Assembly: GCA_900543885.1 (NCBI GenBank)
Contig: UQTA01000048.1
Location: forward strand, 1-21,139
Reading direction: 5' to 3'
From: an uncultured Clostridium sp.
Lineage (GTDB): Bacteria > Bacillota > Clostridia > Lachnospirales > Lachnospiraceae
Length of the DNA stretch: 21,139 bases
Shown here: positions 6,876 to 14,531 of the stretch, piece after piece
Numbering within the stretch: position 1 is the first letter of the stretch
Layout: every line of letters begins with the position of its first letter
Notes under the pieces: generated by a model
Databases searched by the model: none
Told to the model about the DNA's origin: nothing
Seen by the model: only the letters and a program-made list of their open reading frames with translations
Program-made: the position numbers and the translations under genes

Positions 6876-6904
6876 AAATGAATATATTAATAAAGTTCAT
6901 ATAA
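6876..6904 (+). promoter_or_regulatory. Candidate sigma-G promoter of gpr
   Basis: AAATG (6876-6880, cf. the GHATR -35) lies 17 bases before CATATAA (6898-6904, cf. CATWHTA -10). Spacing and boxes fit the forespore sigma-G consensus with one mismatch in each box. gpr is a forespore gene in Bacillus, which supports the reading. Confidence 0.4.
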
Positions 6905-6923
6905 GATAAGGAGAACAAACAGA

Positions 6924-7922
6924 ATGAAGACAGCGGACTTTGAAATACGTACAGACCTGGCACTGGAAGAAAGAGAAGGCTTAAAAGAACAGGCAAAAGA
7001 AGTATCAGGGGTTTCTTTTCGGAAATGGAAGGGAAAGTCAGAAGAGGTACAGATCACAGAAGTGAAGGTGTTAAATGAGGCGGGGGCAAAGGCACTGGGA
7101 AAGCCGGTTGGAACGTATCTTACATTAGAAGCGGACAGACTGCTGCTGCCGGATGAAGACTTTCACAGTGAAATTTCAGATGAACTGGCAGCTGTGCTGA
7201 AAAGACTGGCAGAACAGGCACTTAAAAAGCCGGAAAAGGAAGAAAAGGAAAAAAATGACAGTCTAAAGCAGCCGCGGATCATATTAGTTGCCGGTCTGGG
7301 CAATCAGAGTGTAACCCCAGATTCCCTGGGCCCGCGTACAGTAGGAAATCTTAGCATTTCACAAAGTGAAAACGGATTAAAAGCTATTGCTCCTGGTGTT
7401 ATGGCTCAGACGGGTATGGAAACAGCCCAGATCCTTTCTGGTATCATACACGAAATAAAGCCGGATCTGGTCATTGCCATTGATGCTTTAGCGGCACGAA
7501 GTATCCGGCGTCTGGGGACTACCATCCAGCTGACAGACACAGGGATCCATCCAGGTTCAGGTGTGGGAAATCACAGGCACAGTCTGACAAAAGAAACTCT
7601 TGGGGTACCAGTGCTTGCCATCGGTGTTCCTACGGTGGTGGGAGCAGCTGCCATTGTCTATGATACCGTTTCTGCTTTGCTTGGGGTACTGGATTCTCAG
7701 GAAACGACTAAAAATGTAGGAAACTGGATCGAAAACATGGATCCGGAAGACCAGTATATTCTGATCAGGGAACTGCTGGAGCCGGAATTTGGCAGCCTTT
7801 ATGTAACTCCTCCTGATATTGACCAGAGAATAAAACAATTAAGTTTTACGATCTCAGAAGGGATACACAGGGCTGTTTTAGGTGCTGCGTTAACTGACCA
7901 GGCGGGGACAGAAAGTTTCTGA
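6924..7922 (+). CDS. gpr: Spore germination protease GPR
   Basis: A 332-residue A25-family endopeptidase that degrades the small acid-soluble spore proteins at the start of germination. The N-terminus FEIRTDLALEE (about 6-16) carries the RTDLA-type sequence where the zymogen is autoprocessed and which mimics the SASP cleavage site. The core has 'ILVAGLGNQSVTPDSLGPRTV', 'PGVMAQTGMETAQI', 'DLVIAIDALAARS', 'TGIHPGSGVGNHR' and 'VPVLAIGVPTVVGAA', all characteristic of GPR. Length is slightly below the Bacillus enzyme. AAGGAG precedes the ATG. It heads the gpr - EamA - spoIIP - lepA - hemW block, and its presence marks the host as a spore former. Confidence 0.95.
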   Translation: MKTADFEIRTDLALEEREGLKEQAKEVSGVSFRKWKGKSEEVQITEVKVLNEAGAKALGKPVGTYLTLEADRLLLPDEDFHSEISDELAAVLKRLAEQALKKPEKEEKEKNDSLKQPRIILVAGLGNQSVTPDSLGPRTVGNLSISQSENGLKAIAPGVMAQTGMETAQILSGIIHEIKPDLVIAIDALAARSIRRLGTTIQLTDTGIHPGSGVGNHRHSLTKETLGVPVLAIGVPTVVGAAAIVYDTVSALLGVLDSQETTKNVGNWIENMDPEDQYILIRELLEPEFGSLYVTPPDIDQRIKQLSFTISEGIHRAVLGAALTDQAGTESF

Positions 7923-7962
7923 ACGTATGTTATCAATAAAAAGCAATAAGAAGGAGCCAAAA

Positions 7963-8862
7963 ATGAGTACACAAAAGACAAAAGCGGCCGGACACCTGGC
8001 TGCTATTTTTACGATGCTGATATGGGGAACTACTTTTATATCAACAAAGGTACTGTTAGAAAGTTTGTCCCCACTGGAAATACTGGTGCTGCGTTTTGTG
8101 GCCGGTTATATTTTTCTGTGGCTGATCCGTCCGGTTCCGCTGCGAATAAAGAGCATGAAAGAAGAACTTATTATGATCGCTGCCGGAATTACCGGTATCG
8201 GGATTTATTATCTCTTGGAAAATATTGCCCTTACAATGACCCAGGCTTCCAATGTCAGTGTCATTGTATCGATTGCGCCTATTTTTACAGGTATTATGGC
8301 TCATTTCTTCTTAGATGGGGAAAAAATGAAGAAAAGCATTGTGGCAGGTTTTATCTGTGCTATGGTGGGAATCTGCCTGATTACTTTTCAGAAAGGGGAG
8401 AAACTGGAGCTGAATCCACTGGGAGATTTTTTGGGGCTGGCGGCAGCGGCAATCTGGGGTGTTTATTCTGTGTGCACGAAAAAAATCAGCGGTTTTGGCT
8501 ATGATACGATTGTAACTACCAGAAGGACGTTCTTTTATGGAATCTTTTTCATGCTGCTGGCGCTTCCGTTTATGGATTTTCACCTTCAGGTTTCTGCACT
8601 CCTTCAGCCGGTTGTTCTGGCCAATGTGGTATATCTGGGAATAGGAGCCTCAGCCATCTGCTTTGTCACCTGGAATTACGGAGTAAAGGCTTTAGGAGCG
8701 ACCAAAGCCAGTGTTTATATTTACGGGATCCCGATTGTGACTATTTTAATGTCCATTCCTTTGCTTCATGAGGTGATCACTCTTCAGGCTATGGCAGGAA
8801 CCATACTTACACTGGCAGGTCTTTTGATCAGTGAATGGCCTTTTTCTGCCGGCAAAAAGTAA
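7963..8862 (+). CDS. EamA/DMT-family transporter
   Basis: A 299-residue inner-membrane protein of the drug/metabolite transporter superfamily, with about ten helices arranged as two EamA repeats. The first repeat shows 'FTMLIWGTTFISTKVLLESLSPLEILVLRF', the second 'LGDFLGLAAAAIWGVYSVCTKK' and 'ASVYIYGIPIVTILMS'. Such proteins usually export amino acids or metabolites; the substrate cannot be told. The ATG at 7963 follows AAGGAG by seven bases; an ATG at 7927 lies only five bases after gpr and lacks a site. It is inserted between gpr and spoIIP, which are adjacent in Bacillus, so it may be co-transcribed with sporulation genes. Confidence 0.9.
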   Translation: MSTQKTKAAGHLAAIFTMLIWGTTFISTKVLLESLSPLEILVLRFVAGYIFLWLIRPVPLRIKSMKEELIMIAAGITGIGIYYLLENIALTMTQASNVSVIVSIAPIFTGIMAHFFLDGEKMKKSIVAGFICAMVGICLITFQKGEKLELNPLGDFLGLAAAAIWGVYSVCTKKISGFGYDTIVTTRRTFFYGIFFMLLALPFMDFHLQVSALLQPVVLANVVYLGIGASAICFVTWNYGVKALGATKASVYIYGIPIVTILMSIPLLHEVITLQAMAGTILTLAGLLISEWPFSAGKK

Positions 8863-8901
8863 ATAATCAACTGTTTCCTGCGTAAACTGTAAGTAGAGTG
8901 T

Positions 8902-8934
8902 GGTTACTGGTCATGCAACACATGAACAGTAACC
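8902..8934. repeat. 8-bp inverted repeat upstream of spoIIP
   Basis: GGTTACTG (8902-8909) and CAGTAACC (8927-8934) are perfect inverse complements around 17 bases. No U-tract follows. It could be a regulator site or an RNA stem in the spoIIP leader. Confidence 0.4.
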
Positions 8935-8966
8935 GTGTGTGCTTGTATGTCTTAAGGCAGGAAAAT

Positions 8967-10181
8967 ATGAGAATAAATCCTAAAATTGTAAAAAAATGGA
9001 AGATCCTGCAAAAGACAGCCCCATTTCTTATAATAGGAATGGCCGTTATCACAGCAGGATCTTTTTTATGGGCCGGATACTTTCATACACATATGGAGAA
9101 GTGGCGAGATTCGCTGGCAGCAGCTTTCTGGAATGCAGGGGAGGAAATCCTCTGGCAGCAGATATTTCCACTGGAAAAGGCAGAAAAGAAGGAGACAGAT
9201 CATAAGAAAATAGATGATAAGCAAAACGCAATATCCGACCCAGCTTATGAAAAATATCGCCAGATCAGTGAATTTTACCGTACTCATGAGTATCTGGCAT
9301 GGATCGGGGAAGATGAGGCGGATCCTGTTGTGGATTCAGCTGTAGATGAAACGGATGATGGAAACAATCAGACACGGGATTTTGAGGATGCTTCAGGGCC
9401 GGATGTTTCTGCTTCCTACTCCCGGTGGCAGCTTATGGATTATGATTTTCTTATGAAACATTTTTATAACGTACATACTTCCACAACGGCAGACCGCAGT
9501 TTAATGAATGCCGAAAATCTTCTTTCAAAAGATATTACACTGAAAAAAGAAGAATCATCGGATATACAAAATCCACAGATCCTTATTTACCATACTCATT
9601 CCCAGGAAAGCTACAAAGACAGCAGACCGGGTGAAACAGTGACGGCTGTTGGGGGATATCTGGCAGAGCTGCTTACGAAAAAAGGGTGGAGCGTTTATCA
9701 TGATACCAGTGTGTATGACCTGAAAGATGGAAAAATGGATCGGAGCAAAGCTTATAATTATGCCTTAGAAGGGCTTAACCAGATCCTGGCAAAATATCCT
9801 TCTATTCAGGTGATCCTGGATATCCATCGGGATGGAGTAGGCGAGAATGTATATTTAAAGACAGAACTGAATGAAAAATCTACGGCAAAGATCATGTTCT
9901 TTAACGGTTTAAGCCAGACTCCGGAAGGTCCTATTTCCTATCTCCCCAATCCCTACAGGGAGGAAAATCTGGCGTTCAGTTTGAAAATGCAGCTAAAAGC
10001 AGAGGAATATTATCCGGGATTTACAAGAAAAATATACTTAAAGGGTCTGCGTTACAACGAACATCTGCGCCCAAGGTCTGCTCTCATTGAAGTAGGAGCG
10101 CAGACAAATACCTTTGAAGAAGCCAAAAACGCCATGGAACCACTGGCAGAACTTTTGGATATGGTGTTGCAAGGAAAATGA
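8967..10181 (+). CDS. spoIIP: Stage II sporulation protein P (engulfment amidase)
   Basis: A 404-residue membrane-anchored cell-wall hydrolase of the SpoIIDMP engulfment machine; SpoIIP cuts both the stem peptide and the glycan cross-links as the mother cell swallows the forespore. A short cytoplasmic lead is followed by one membrane helix (about 17-37), a charged variable linker (about 70-150), then the amidase domain from about residue 200. The metal-site motifs YHTHSQES (208-215) and DIHRDG (285-290) are clear, with a final 'ALIEVGAQTNT' carrying the acidic residue. ATG 8967 follows GGCAGGAA; an open frame from 8898 overlaps the 8902-8934 repeat and lacks a site. Position between gpr and lepA matches Bacillus order. 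Confidence 0.93.
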   Translation: MRINPKIVKKWKILQKTAPFLIIGMAVITAGSFLWAGYFHTHMEKWRDSLAAAFWNAGEEILWQQIFPLEKAEKKETDHKKIDDKQNAISDPAYEKYRQISEFYRTHEYLAWIGEDEADPVVDSAVDETDDGNNQTRDFEDASGPDVSASYSRWQLMDYDFLMKHFYNVHTSTTADRSLMNAENLLSKDITLKKEESSDIQNPQILIYHTHSQESYKDSRPGETVTAVGGYLAELLTKKGWSVYHDTSVYDLKDGKMDRSKAYNYALEGLNQILAKYPSIQVILDIHRDGVGENVYLKTELNEKSTAKIMFFNGLSQTPEGPISYLPNPYREENLAFSLKMQLKAEEYYPGFTRKIYLKGLRYNEHLRPRSALIEVGAQTNTFEEAKNAMEPLAELLDMVLQGK

Positions 10182-10195
10182 AAACATAGTAAAAT
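10167..10195 (+). promoter_or_regulatory. Candidate sigma-A promoter for lepA
   Basis: TTGCAA (10167-10172), a 17-base spacer and TAAAAT (10190-10195), straddling the spoIIP stop. A start near 10202 would let lepA be expressed in vegetative cells apart from the sporulation genes. Confidence 0.4.
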
Positions 10196-10209
10196 GGATA
10201 CGATATTCT

Positions 10210-10243
10210 AAGAATATATAAGAAGGTATATAAGAATATATAA
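10210..10243. repeat. 12-bp direct repeat and palindrome before lepA
   Basis: AAGAATATATAA occurs at 10210-10221 and 10232-10243, 22 bp apart, about two helical turns. The first copy overlaps a palindrome, ATATTCT-A-AGAATAT (10203-10217). The tract is AT-only-rich and could be chance. Confidence 0.35.
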
Positions 10244-10283
10244 CAGAAAATCAGAAAGAAAATATAGAGAAAGAGGATAAAGA

Positions 10284-12098
10284 ATGGCAGCAATTGACCA
10301 GAGTAAAATACGTAATTTTTGTATTATTGCCCATATAGATCATGGTAAATCCACACTGGCAGACCGTATCATTGAAAAGACGGGACTTCTCACCAGCCGT
10401 GAGATGCAGGAGCAGGTTCTTGACAATATGGACCTGGAGCGTGAGCGCGGTATTACGATTAAATCCCAGGCTGTGCGTACTGTATACAAAGCGAAAGATG
10501 GAAACGAATACATTTTTAACCTGATCGATACTCCCGGACATGTGGATTTTAACTACGAGGTATCCCGAAGTCTGGCAGCCTGTGACGGTGCTGTGCTGGT
10601 AGTAGATGCTTCTCAGGGAATCGAGGCCCAGACTCTGGCAAATGTATATCTGGCACTGGATCATGATCTGGATGTTTTTCCGGTTATTAATAAGATCGAC
10701 CTTCCAAGTGCAGATCCGGATCGTGTGGCAGCTGAGATTGAAGATGTGATCGGACTGGAAGCCCATGATGCACCAAAGATTTCCGCAAAAACAGGACTGA
10801 ATGTAGAAGAGGTTCTGGAAGCGATCGTTCACAAAATACCGGCACCAAAGGGAGATCCCAATGCGCCTTTAAAAGCATTGATCTTTGACTCTGTTTATGA
10901 TTCTTATAAAGGAGTTATCATTTTCTGTCGTGTTATGGAAGGAACCGTAAAAAAAGGCACGCCGATCCGCATGATGGCCACAGGAGCAGAGGAAGAAGTA
11001 GTAGAAGTAGGTTATTTTGGAGCCGGACAGTTCTTTCCGTGCGATGAGCTGGCAGCGGGTATGGTTGGCTATATTACAGCCAGCATTAAAAATGTCCGTG
11101 ATACCCGTGTAGGTGATACGGTTACAGACAGCAGCAATCCATGTGCAGAGCCGCTGCCAGGTTACAAAAAGGTTACACCAATGGTTTACTGCGGCCTTTA
11201 TCCAGCAGATGGTGCTAAATACAATGATCTGCGTGATGCTTTGGAGAAGCTGCAGTTAAATGACGCATCCCTGTTTTATGAACCAGAGACTTCAGTGGCT
11301 TTAGGATTTGGATTCCGCTGCGGCTTTTTAGGTCTGCTGCATCTGGAGATCATCCAGGAACGTCTGGAACGTGAATACAACCTGGATCTTGTAACAACGG
11401 CACCAGGTGTTGTATACCGTGTACACAAGACGACCGGTGAGATGATCGAACTGACTAATCCGTCCAACCTTCCGGATCCGACGGAAATCGAATATATGGA
11501 AGAACCTATCGTCAGCGCAGAGATCATGGTGACTACGGAATATGTAGGTGCGATCATGACTCTCTGTCAGGAGCGAAGAGGTGTTTACCTGGGAATGGAA
11601 TATATTGAGACTACCAGAGCGCTGTTAAAATATGAGCTTCCGTTAAATGAGATCATTTATGACTTTTTCGATGCATTAAAATCCCGTTCCAGAGGATATG
11701 CTTCTTTTGATTATGAATTAAAGGGCTATGAGCGTTCAGAACTGGTAAAACTGGATATCCTTGTAAACAGAGAAGAAGTGGATGCGCTTTCCTTTATCGT
11801 ACATGCAGCTTCTGCTTATGAAAAAGGCAGAAAAATGTGCGAAAAATTAAAAGATGAGATTCCGAGACATTTATTTGAAGTTCCGATCCAGGCTGCAATC
11901 GGCGGTAAGATCATTGCCAGAGAAACTGTAAAGGCAGTGCGCAAGGATGTACTTGCAAAATGTTATGGCGGTGATATTTCACGTAAGAGAAAACTGTTAG
12001 AGAAGCAGAAGGAAGGAAAGAAGCGCATGCGTCAGATCGGCAATGTGGAGATTCCACAGAAGGCCTTTATGAGTGTGCTGAAGCTGGATGATGAATAG
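10284..12098 (+). CDS. lepA: Elongation factor 4 (LepA)
   Basis: A 604-residue translational GTPase that back-translocates or rescues ribosomes. G motifs are clear: AHIDHGKST (P-loop, residues 16-24), the switch RERGITIKS, DTPGHVDF, and NKIDLPSAD (G4). The LepA-specific C-terminus is present, including 'KRKLLEKQKEGKKRMR' and 'VEIPQKAFMSVLK'. Length equals the family norm. The ATG is preceded by AGAGGATAA. It follows spoIIP and precedes hemW, a pairing conserved across Firmicutes. Confidence 0.98.
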   Translation: MAAIDQSKIRNFCIIAHIDHGKSTLADRIIEKTGLLTSREMQEQVLDNMDLERERGITIKSQAVRTVYKAKDGNEYIFNLIDTPGHVDFNYEVSRSLAACDGAVLVVDASQGIEAQTLANVYLALDHDLDVFPVINKIDLPSADPDRVAAEIEDVIGLEAHDAPKISAKTGLNVEEVLEAIVHKIPAPKGDPNAPLKALIFDSVYDSYKGVIIFCRVMEGTVKKGTPIRMMATGAEEEVVEVGYFGAGQFFPCDELAAGMVGYITASIKNVRDTRVGDTVTDSSNPCAEPLPGYKKVTPMVYCGLYPADGAKYNDLRDALEKLQLNDASLFYEPETSVALGFGFRCGFLGLLHLEIIQERLEREYNLDLVTTAPGVVYRVHKTTGEMIELTNPSNLPDPTEIEYMEEPIVSAEIMVTTEYVGAIMTLCQERRGVYLGMEYIETTRALLKYELPLNEIIYDFFDALKSRSRGYASFDYELKGYERSELVKLDILVNREEVDALSFIVHAASAYEKGRKMCEKLKDEIPRHLFEVPIQAAIGGKIIARETVKAVRKDVLAKCYGGDISRKRKLLEKQKEGKKRMRQIGNVEIPQKAFMSVLKLDDE

Positions 12099-12141
12099 AA
12101 CTATAACAAAATAACCGGCTGAAAAAGAAAGACCAACGAAG

Positions 12142-13347
12142 ATGACTAACATAAAGAAAAAGCCCATTGAATTATATATCCATATCCCATTTTGCGTGAA
12201 AAAATGTGATTACTGTGATTTTCTTTCTTTCCGTGCTCTTTCATCGGTCCATGAGGCTTATGTAGAGCAGCTTATAAAGGAGATCAGAGCCCAGAGCTGT
12301 TACTGCCTGGACTGTCAGGTAGAGACTGTATTTATCGGCGGCGGGACTCCGTCTTTACTGGAGCCGTCCTGCATCCGCCGTATTATGGAAACGGTATTTG
12401 AATGTTTTCAGGTGGAAGAAAATGCAGAGATCACCATTGAGGCAAATCCGGGAACTCTTGTAGGGAAAAAACTTCCTGTTTATAAAGAATGCGGCATCAA
12501 CCGCGTTAGTTTCGGATTGCAGTCCGCAGACAATACAGAACTTAAAAATCTGGGAAGGATCCATTCCTTTGAAGAATTTTTAAAAAGTTTCCAGAGCGCA
12601 AGAATGGCGGGCTTTACCAATATTAATATTGATCTGATGAGCGGGATTCCGGGTCAGACTCTGGAGTCCTGGAAAAACACATTAAAAAAAGTGACTATGT
12701 TAAAGCCGGAGCATATTTCTGCATACAGCCTCATTATCGAAGAGGGAACTCCTTTCTGGAATCGTTTTGGAGAAGGGAAATGTGCCTGCGGCTATACAGG
12801 TCCGGCTTTGCCGGATGAAGATACGGAAAATAAGATCTACCGTTTTACCCGTAGATTTCTTAAAGAACAGGGCTTTGAACGCTATGAGATTTCTAATTAT
12901 GCCAAACCAGGAAAAGCCTGCCGCCATAATATTGGTTACTGGACGGAAGTTGCTTATTTAGGCCTTGGTCTGGGAGCTTCTTCCTATATGGAAGGCTGCC
13001 GTTTTACCAATGAGAGAGATCTGGATAAATATCTGGCCTTGGATCTGGAAAGTGAGATCCCGCAGGAGCGGGAGACAGCTCTTAAAAAGCTGTGGGGGTC
13101 GATTGAAGAACTGACTCAGGCCCAGCGTATGGAGGAGTTTATGTTTTTAGGCCTGCGTATGATAAATGGGGTGTCAGATGTGGATTTTGTACGGCTTTTC
13201 GGAGTGAAAATGGAAACAGTCTATGGTGATGTGATCCAGCGAATGATATCCAATGGCCTTTTGAAAAAAGAAGGAAGCAGTCTTGCCCTTACAGAATGGG
13301 GCATGGATGTAAGTAATTTTGTATTAAGTGAGTTTTTACTGGGATAA
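12142..13347 (+). CDS. hemW: Radical SAM heme chaperone HemW
   Basis: A 401-residue radical SAM protein. IHIPFCVKKCDYCDF holds the CxxxCxxC cluster ligands; the residue two after the last Cys is not Cys, which separates HemW from true coproporphyrinogen dehydrogenase HemN (CxxxCxxCxC). Further landmarks are 'VFIGGGTPSLL', 'ITIEANPGTL', 'GINRVSFGLQS', 'NIDLMSGIPGQT' and 'HISAYSLIIEEGTPF', and a C-terminal winged-helix region. HemW carries heme for insertion into target proteins. It follows lepA by 43 bases and is probably co-transcribed; the shared terminator at 13364-13403 ends the unit. Older annotations call it oxygen-independent coproporphyrinogen III oxidase. Confidence 0.95.
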   Translation: MTNIKKKPIELYIHIPFCVKKCDYCDFLSFRALSSVHEAYVEQLIKEIRAQSCYCLDCQVETVFIGGGTPSLLEPSCIRRIMETVFECFQVEENAEITIEANPGTLVGKKLPVYKECGINRVSFGLQSADNTELKNLGRIHSFEEFLKSFQSARMAGFTNINIDLMSGIPGQTLESWKNTLKKVTMLKPEHISAYSLIIEEGTPFWNRFGEGKCACGYTGPALPDEDTENKIYRFTRRFLKEQGFERYEISNYAKPGKACRHNIGYWTEVAYLGLGLGASSYMEGCRFTNERDLDKYLALDLESEIPQERETALKKLWGSIEELTQAQRMEEFMFLGLRMINGVSDVDFVRLFGVKMETVYGDVIQRMISNGLLKKEGSSLALTEWGMDVSNFVLSEFLLG

Positions 13348-13363
13348 AGAAGAAACAGAAAAA

Positions 13364-13403
13364 CCCTGAAGCAGAGAAAAAAGGATCTGCTCCAGGGCTT
13401 TTT
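13364..13403. terminator. Bidirectional terminator between hemW and azlD
   Basis: CCCTGAAGCAGA (13364-13375) pairs with TCTGCTCCAGGG (13386-13397), with one A-C mismatch, followed by CTTTTT; the upstream A-run serves the minus strand. It lies between convergent hemW and azlD. Confidence 0.9.
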
Positions 13404-13409
13404 GGATTT

Positions 13410-13715
13410 TTATACAAAAAATTCAAGGATAAACACAACTGCACAGGCTGCAATAGAAACCTGAAAAAGGCTCTTTCCTTTATATGCCAGAAACAGTGCC
13501 ACGATCAATGCAGCAGCCCCGGAGATGGGAGAAGCAGTAGCGTAGATGATGGCCGGAAATGTCATAACTGACAATGTAACATATGGTACATAGTATAAAA
13601 AAGAGCGGATAAAAGGATTTTTGATTTCCTTTTTAATCAGTGTCAGGGGCAGCAGACGGATCAGATATGTAACAATAGCCATGACCGCTATGTAAAGATA
13701 AACAGGATAATTCAT
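13410..13715 (-). CDS. azlD: Branched-chain amino acid transport protein AzlD
   Basis: A 101-residue small membrane protein with about four helices ('YLYIAVMAIVTYLIRLLPL', 'SFLYYVPYVTLSVMTFPAIIYA', 'AAALIVALFLAYKG', C-terminal helix), matching AzlD. It acts with AzlC as a two-subunit exporter of branched-chain amino acids or analogues. Its ATG abuts the AzlC stop, and its AAAGGAGGA site lies inside the end of azlC, showing translational coupling. Confidence 0.9.
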   Translation of the reverse strand: MNYPVYLYIAVMAIVTYLIRLLPLTLIKKEIKNPFIRSFLYYVPYVTLSVMTFPAIIYATASPISGAAALIVALFLAYKGKSLFQVSIAACAVVFILEFFV

Positions 13716-14423
13716 TTATTCTTCCTCCTTTACAGGGAACAGATATGCGGCAGCGCCTGCCATGATAAAGGTAAGGATAATGATCTTAAATCCGGAGGAA
13801 ATATCCTTTAAAACCGGGATCAAAGTGAAGAGAAAGCTTAATGCCATGGAAACCGGGATAACGATGCGCAAAACCTTCTTTTCTCTTGCCGGAGGGATGA
13901 TCACGGCTAAGAACATTCCGTAAAGAGCAACATTTAAAGCACTTAACAGCCTTGTAGGAAGAAGACTTCCGGATACAGCTCCTAAAAGGGTACCAATGGT
14001 CCAGCCGGGAACTGCCATAGCCATAAGGCCGTAACTGAAATAAGGACTTAAGATCCCGTTTTTGCATACTGATACACCGAATATCTCATCGGTTACACCG
14101 TATGCCATGAGAAAACGATGAAAATGAGGCATTTTGCTGTCCAGTTTCTGAGAAAGGGAGCAGGACATAAGGCAGTAGCGCAGGTTGATGATCAGCTGAG
14201 CCAGAGCCATTTCTACCAGAGAAGAACCGGCGGTGATGATGCCAAGGCCTGCGAACTGGCCAGCACTGGTCAGATTAGTAAGAGACAGTACCACCGCTTC
14301 CAGTATAGTAAGTCCGGCACCTTTTGCCATAATGCCAAAAGTAAAAGAAACAGCCAGATAACCTAGTCCAATGGGAACCCCGTCTTTTAATCCGGCTTTA
14401 AATTGTAAGATTCTTTCGTTCAT
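13716..14423 (-). CDS. azlC: Branched-chain amino acid exporter subunit AzlC
   Basis: A 235-residue membrane protein of the AzlC/LIV-E family. Recognisable parts are 'AGLKDGVPIGLGYLAVSFTFGIMAKGAGL', 'NLTSAGQFAGL', 'QLIINLRYCLMSCSLSQKL', 'AYGVTDEIFGVS' and the late 'GSLLPTRLLSALNVALYGMFLAVIIPPAR' helix. With AzlD it exports leucine, isoleucine, valine or toxic analogues such as 4-azaleucine. First gene of the azlCD unit; promoter and operator-like palindromes are upstream at 14461-14527. A GGGAG site precedes the ATG. Confidence 0.92.
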   Translation of the reverse strand: MNERILQFKAGLKDGVPIGLGYLAVSFTFGIMAKGAGLTILEAVVLSLTNLTSAGQFAGLGIITAGSSLVEMALAQLIINLRYCLMSCSLSQKLDSKMPHFHRFLMAYGVTDEIFGVSVCKNGILSPYFSYGLMAMAVPGWTIGTLLGAVSGSLLPTRLLSALNVALYGMFLAVIIPPAREKKVLRIVIPVSMALSFLFTLIPVLKDISSGFKIIILTFIMAGAAAYLFPVKEEE

Positions 14424-14460
14424 ATAACAACTCCCAATGTATAATAAAATACATTAAAAC

Positions 14461-14499
14461 AGGCAGTCTGCCTTAAAAATATAAGAAGACTGACCGTCT
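14461..14499. promoter_or_regulatory. Two operator-like palindromes upstream of azlC
   Basis: AGGCAG-T-CTGCCT (14461-14473) is a perfect palindrome, and AGAC-TGACC-GTCT (14487-14499) is a second one. Their centres are 26 bp apart, and the second overlaps the predicted azlC transcription start. AzlB (Lrp/AsnC type) controls azlCD in Bacillus, but no azlB gene is here; the regulator is unknown. Confidence 0.4.
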
Positions 14500-14527
14500 A
14501 TTATAACAGGAAATATAAAAAAGTAAA
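14500..14527 (-). promoter_or_regulatory. Promoter of azlC
   Basis: Read on the minus strand: TTTACT (14527-14522), 16 bases, TATAAT (14505-14500). Consensus -10 and a fair -35, with the start near 14493. Confidence 0.65.
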
Positions 14528-14531
14528 GTTA

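Noticed and set aside
8022..8504. 160-codon plus-strand frame inside the EamA gene
   Set aside because: A frame shadow: its translation is rich in Tyr/Cys/Arg without domain features, while the main frame is a clear transporter.
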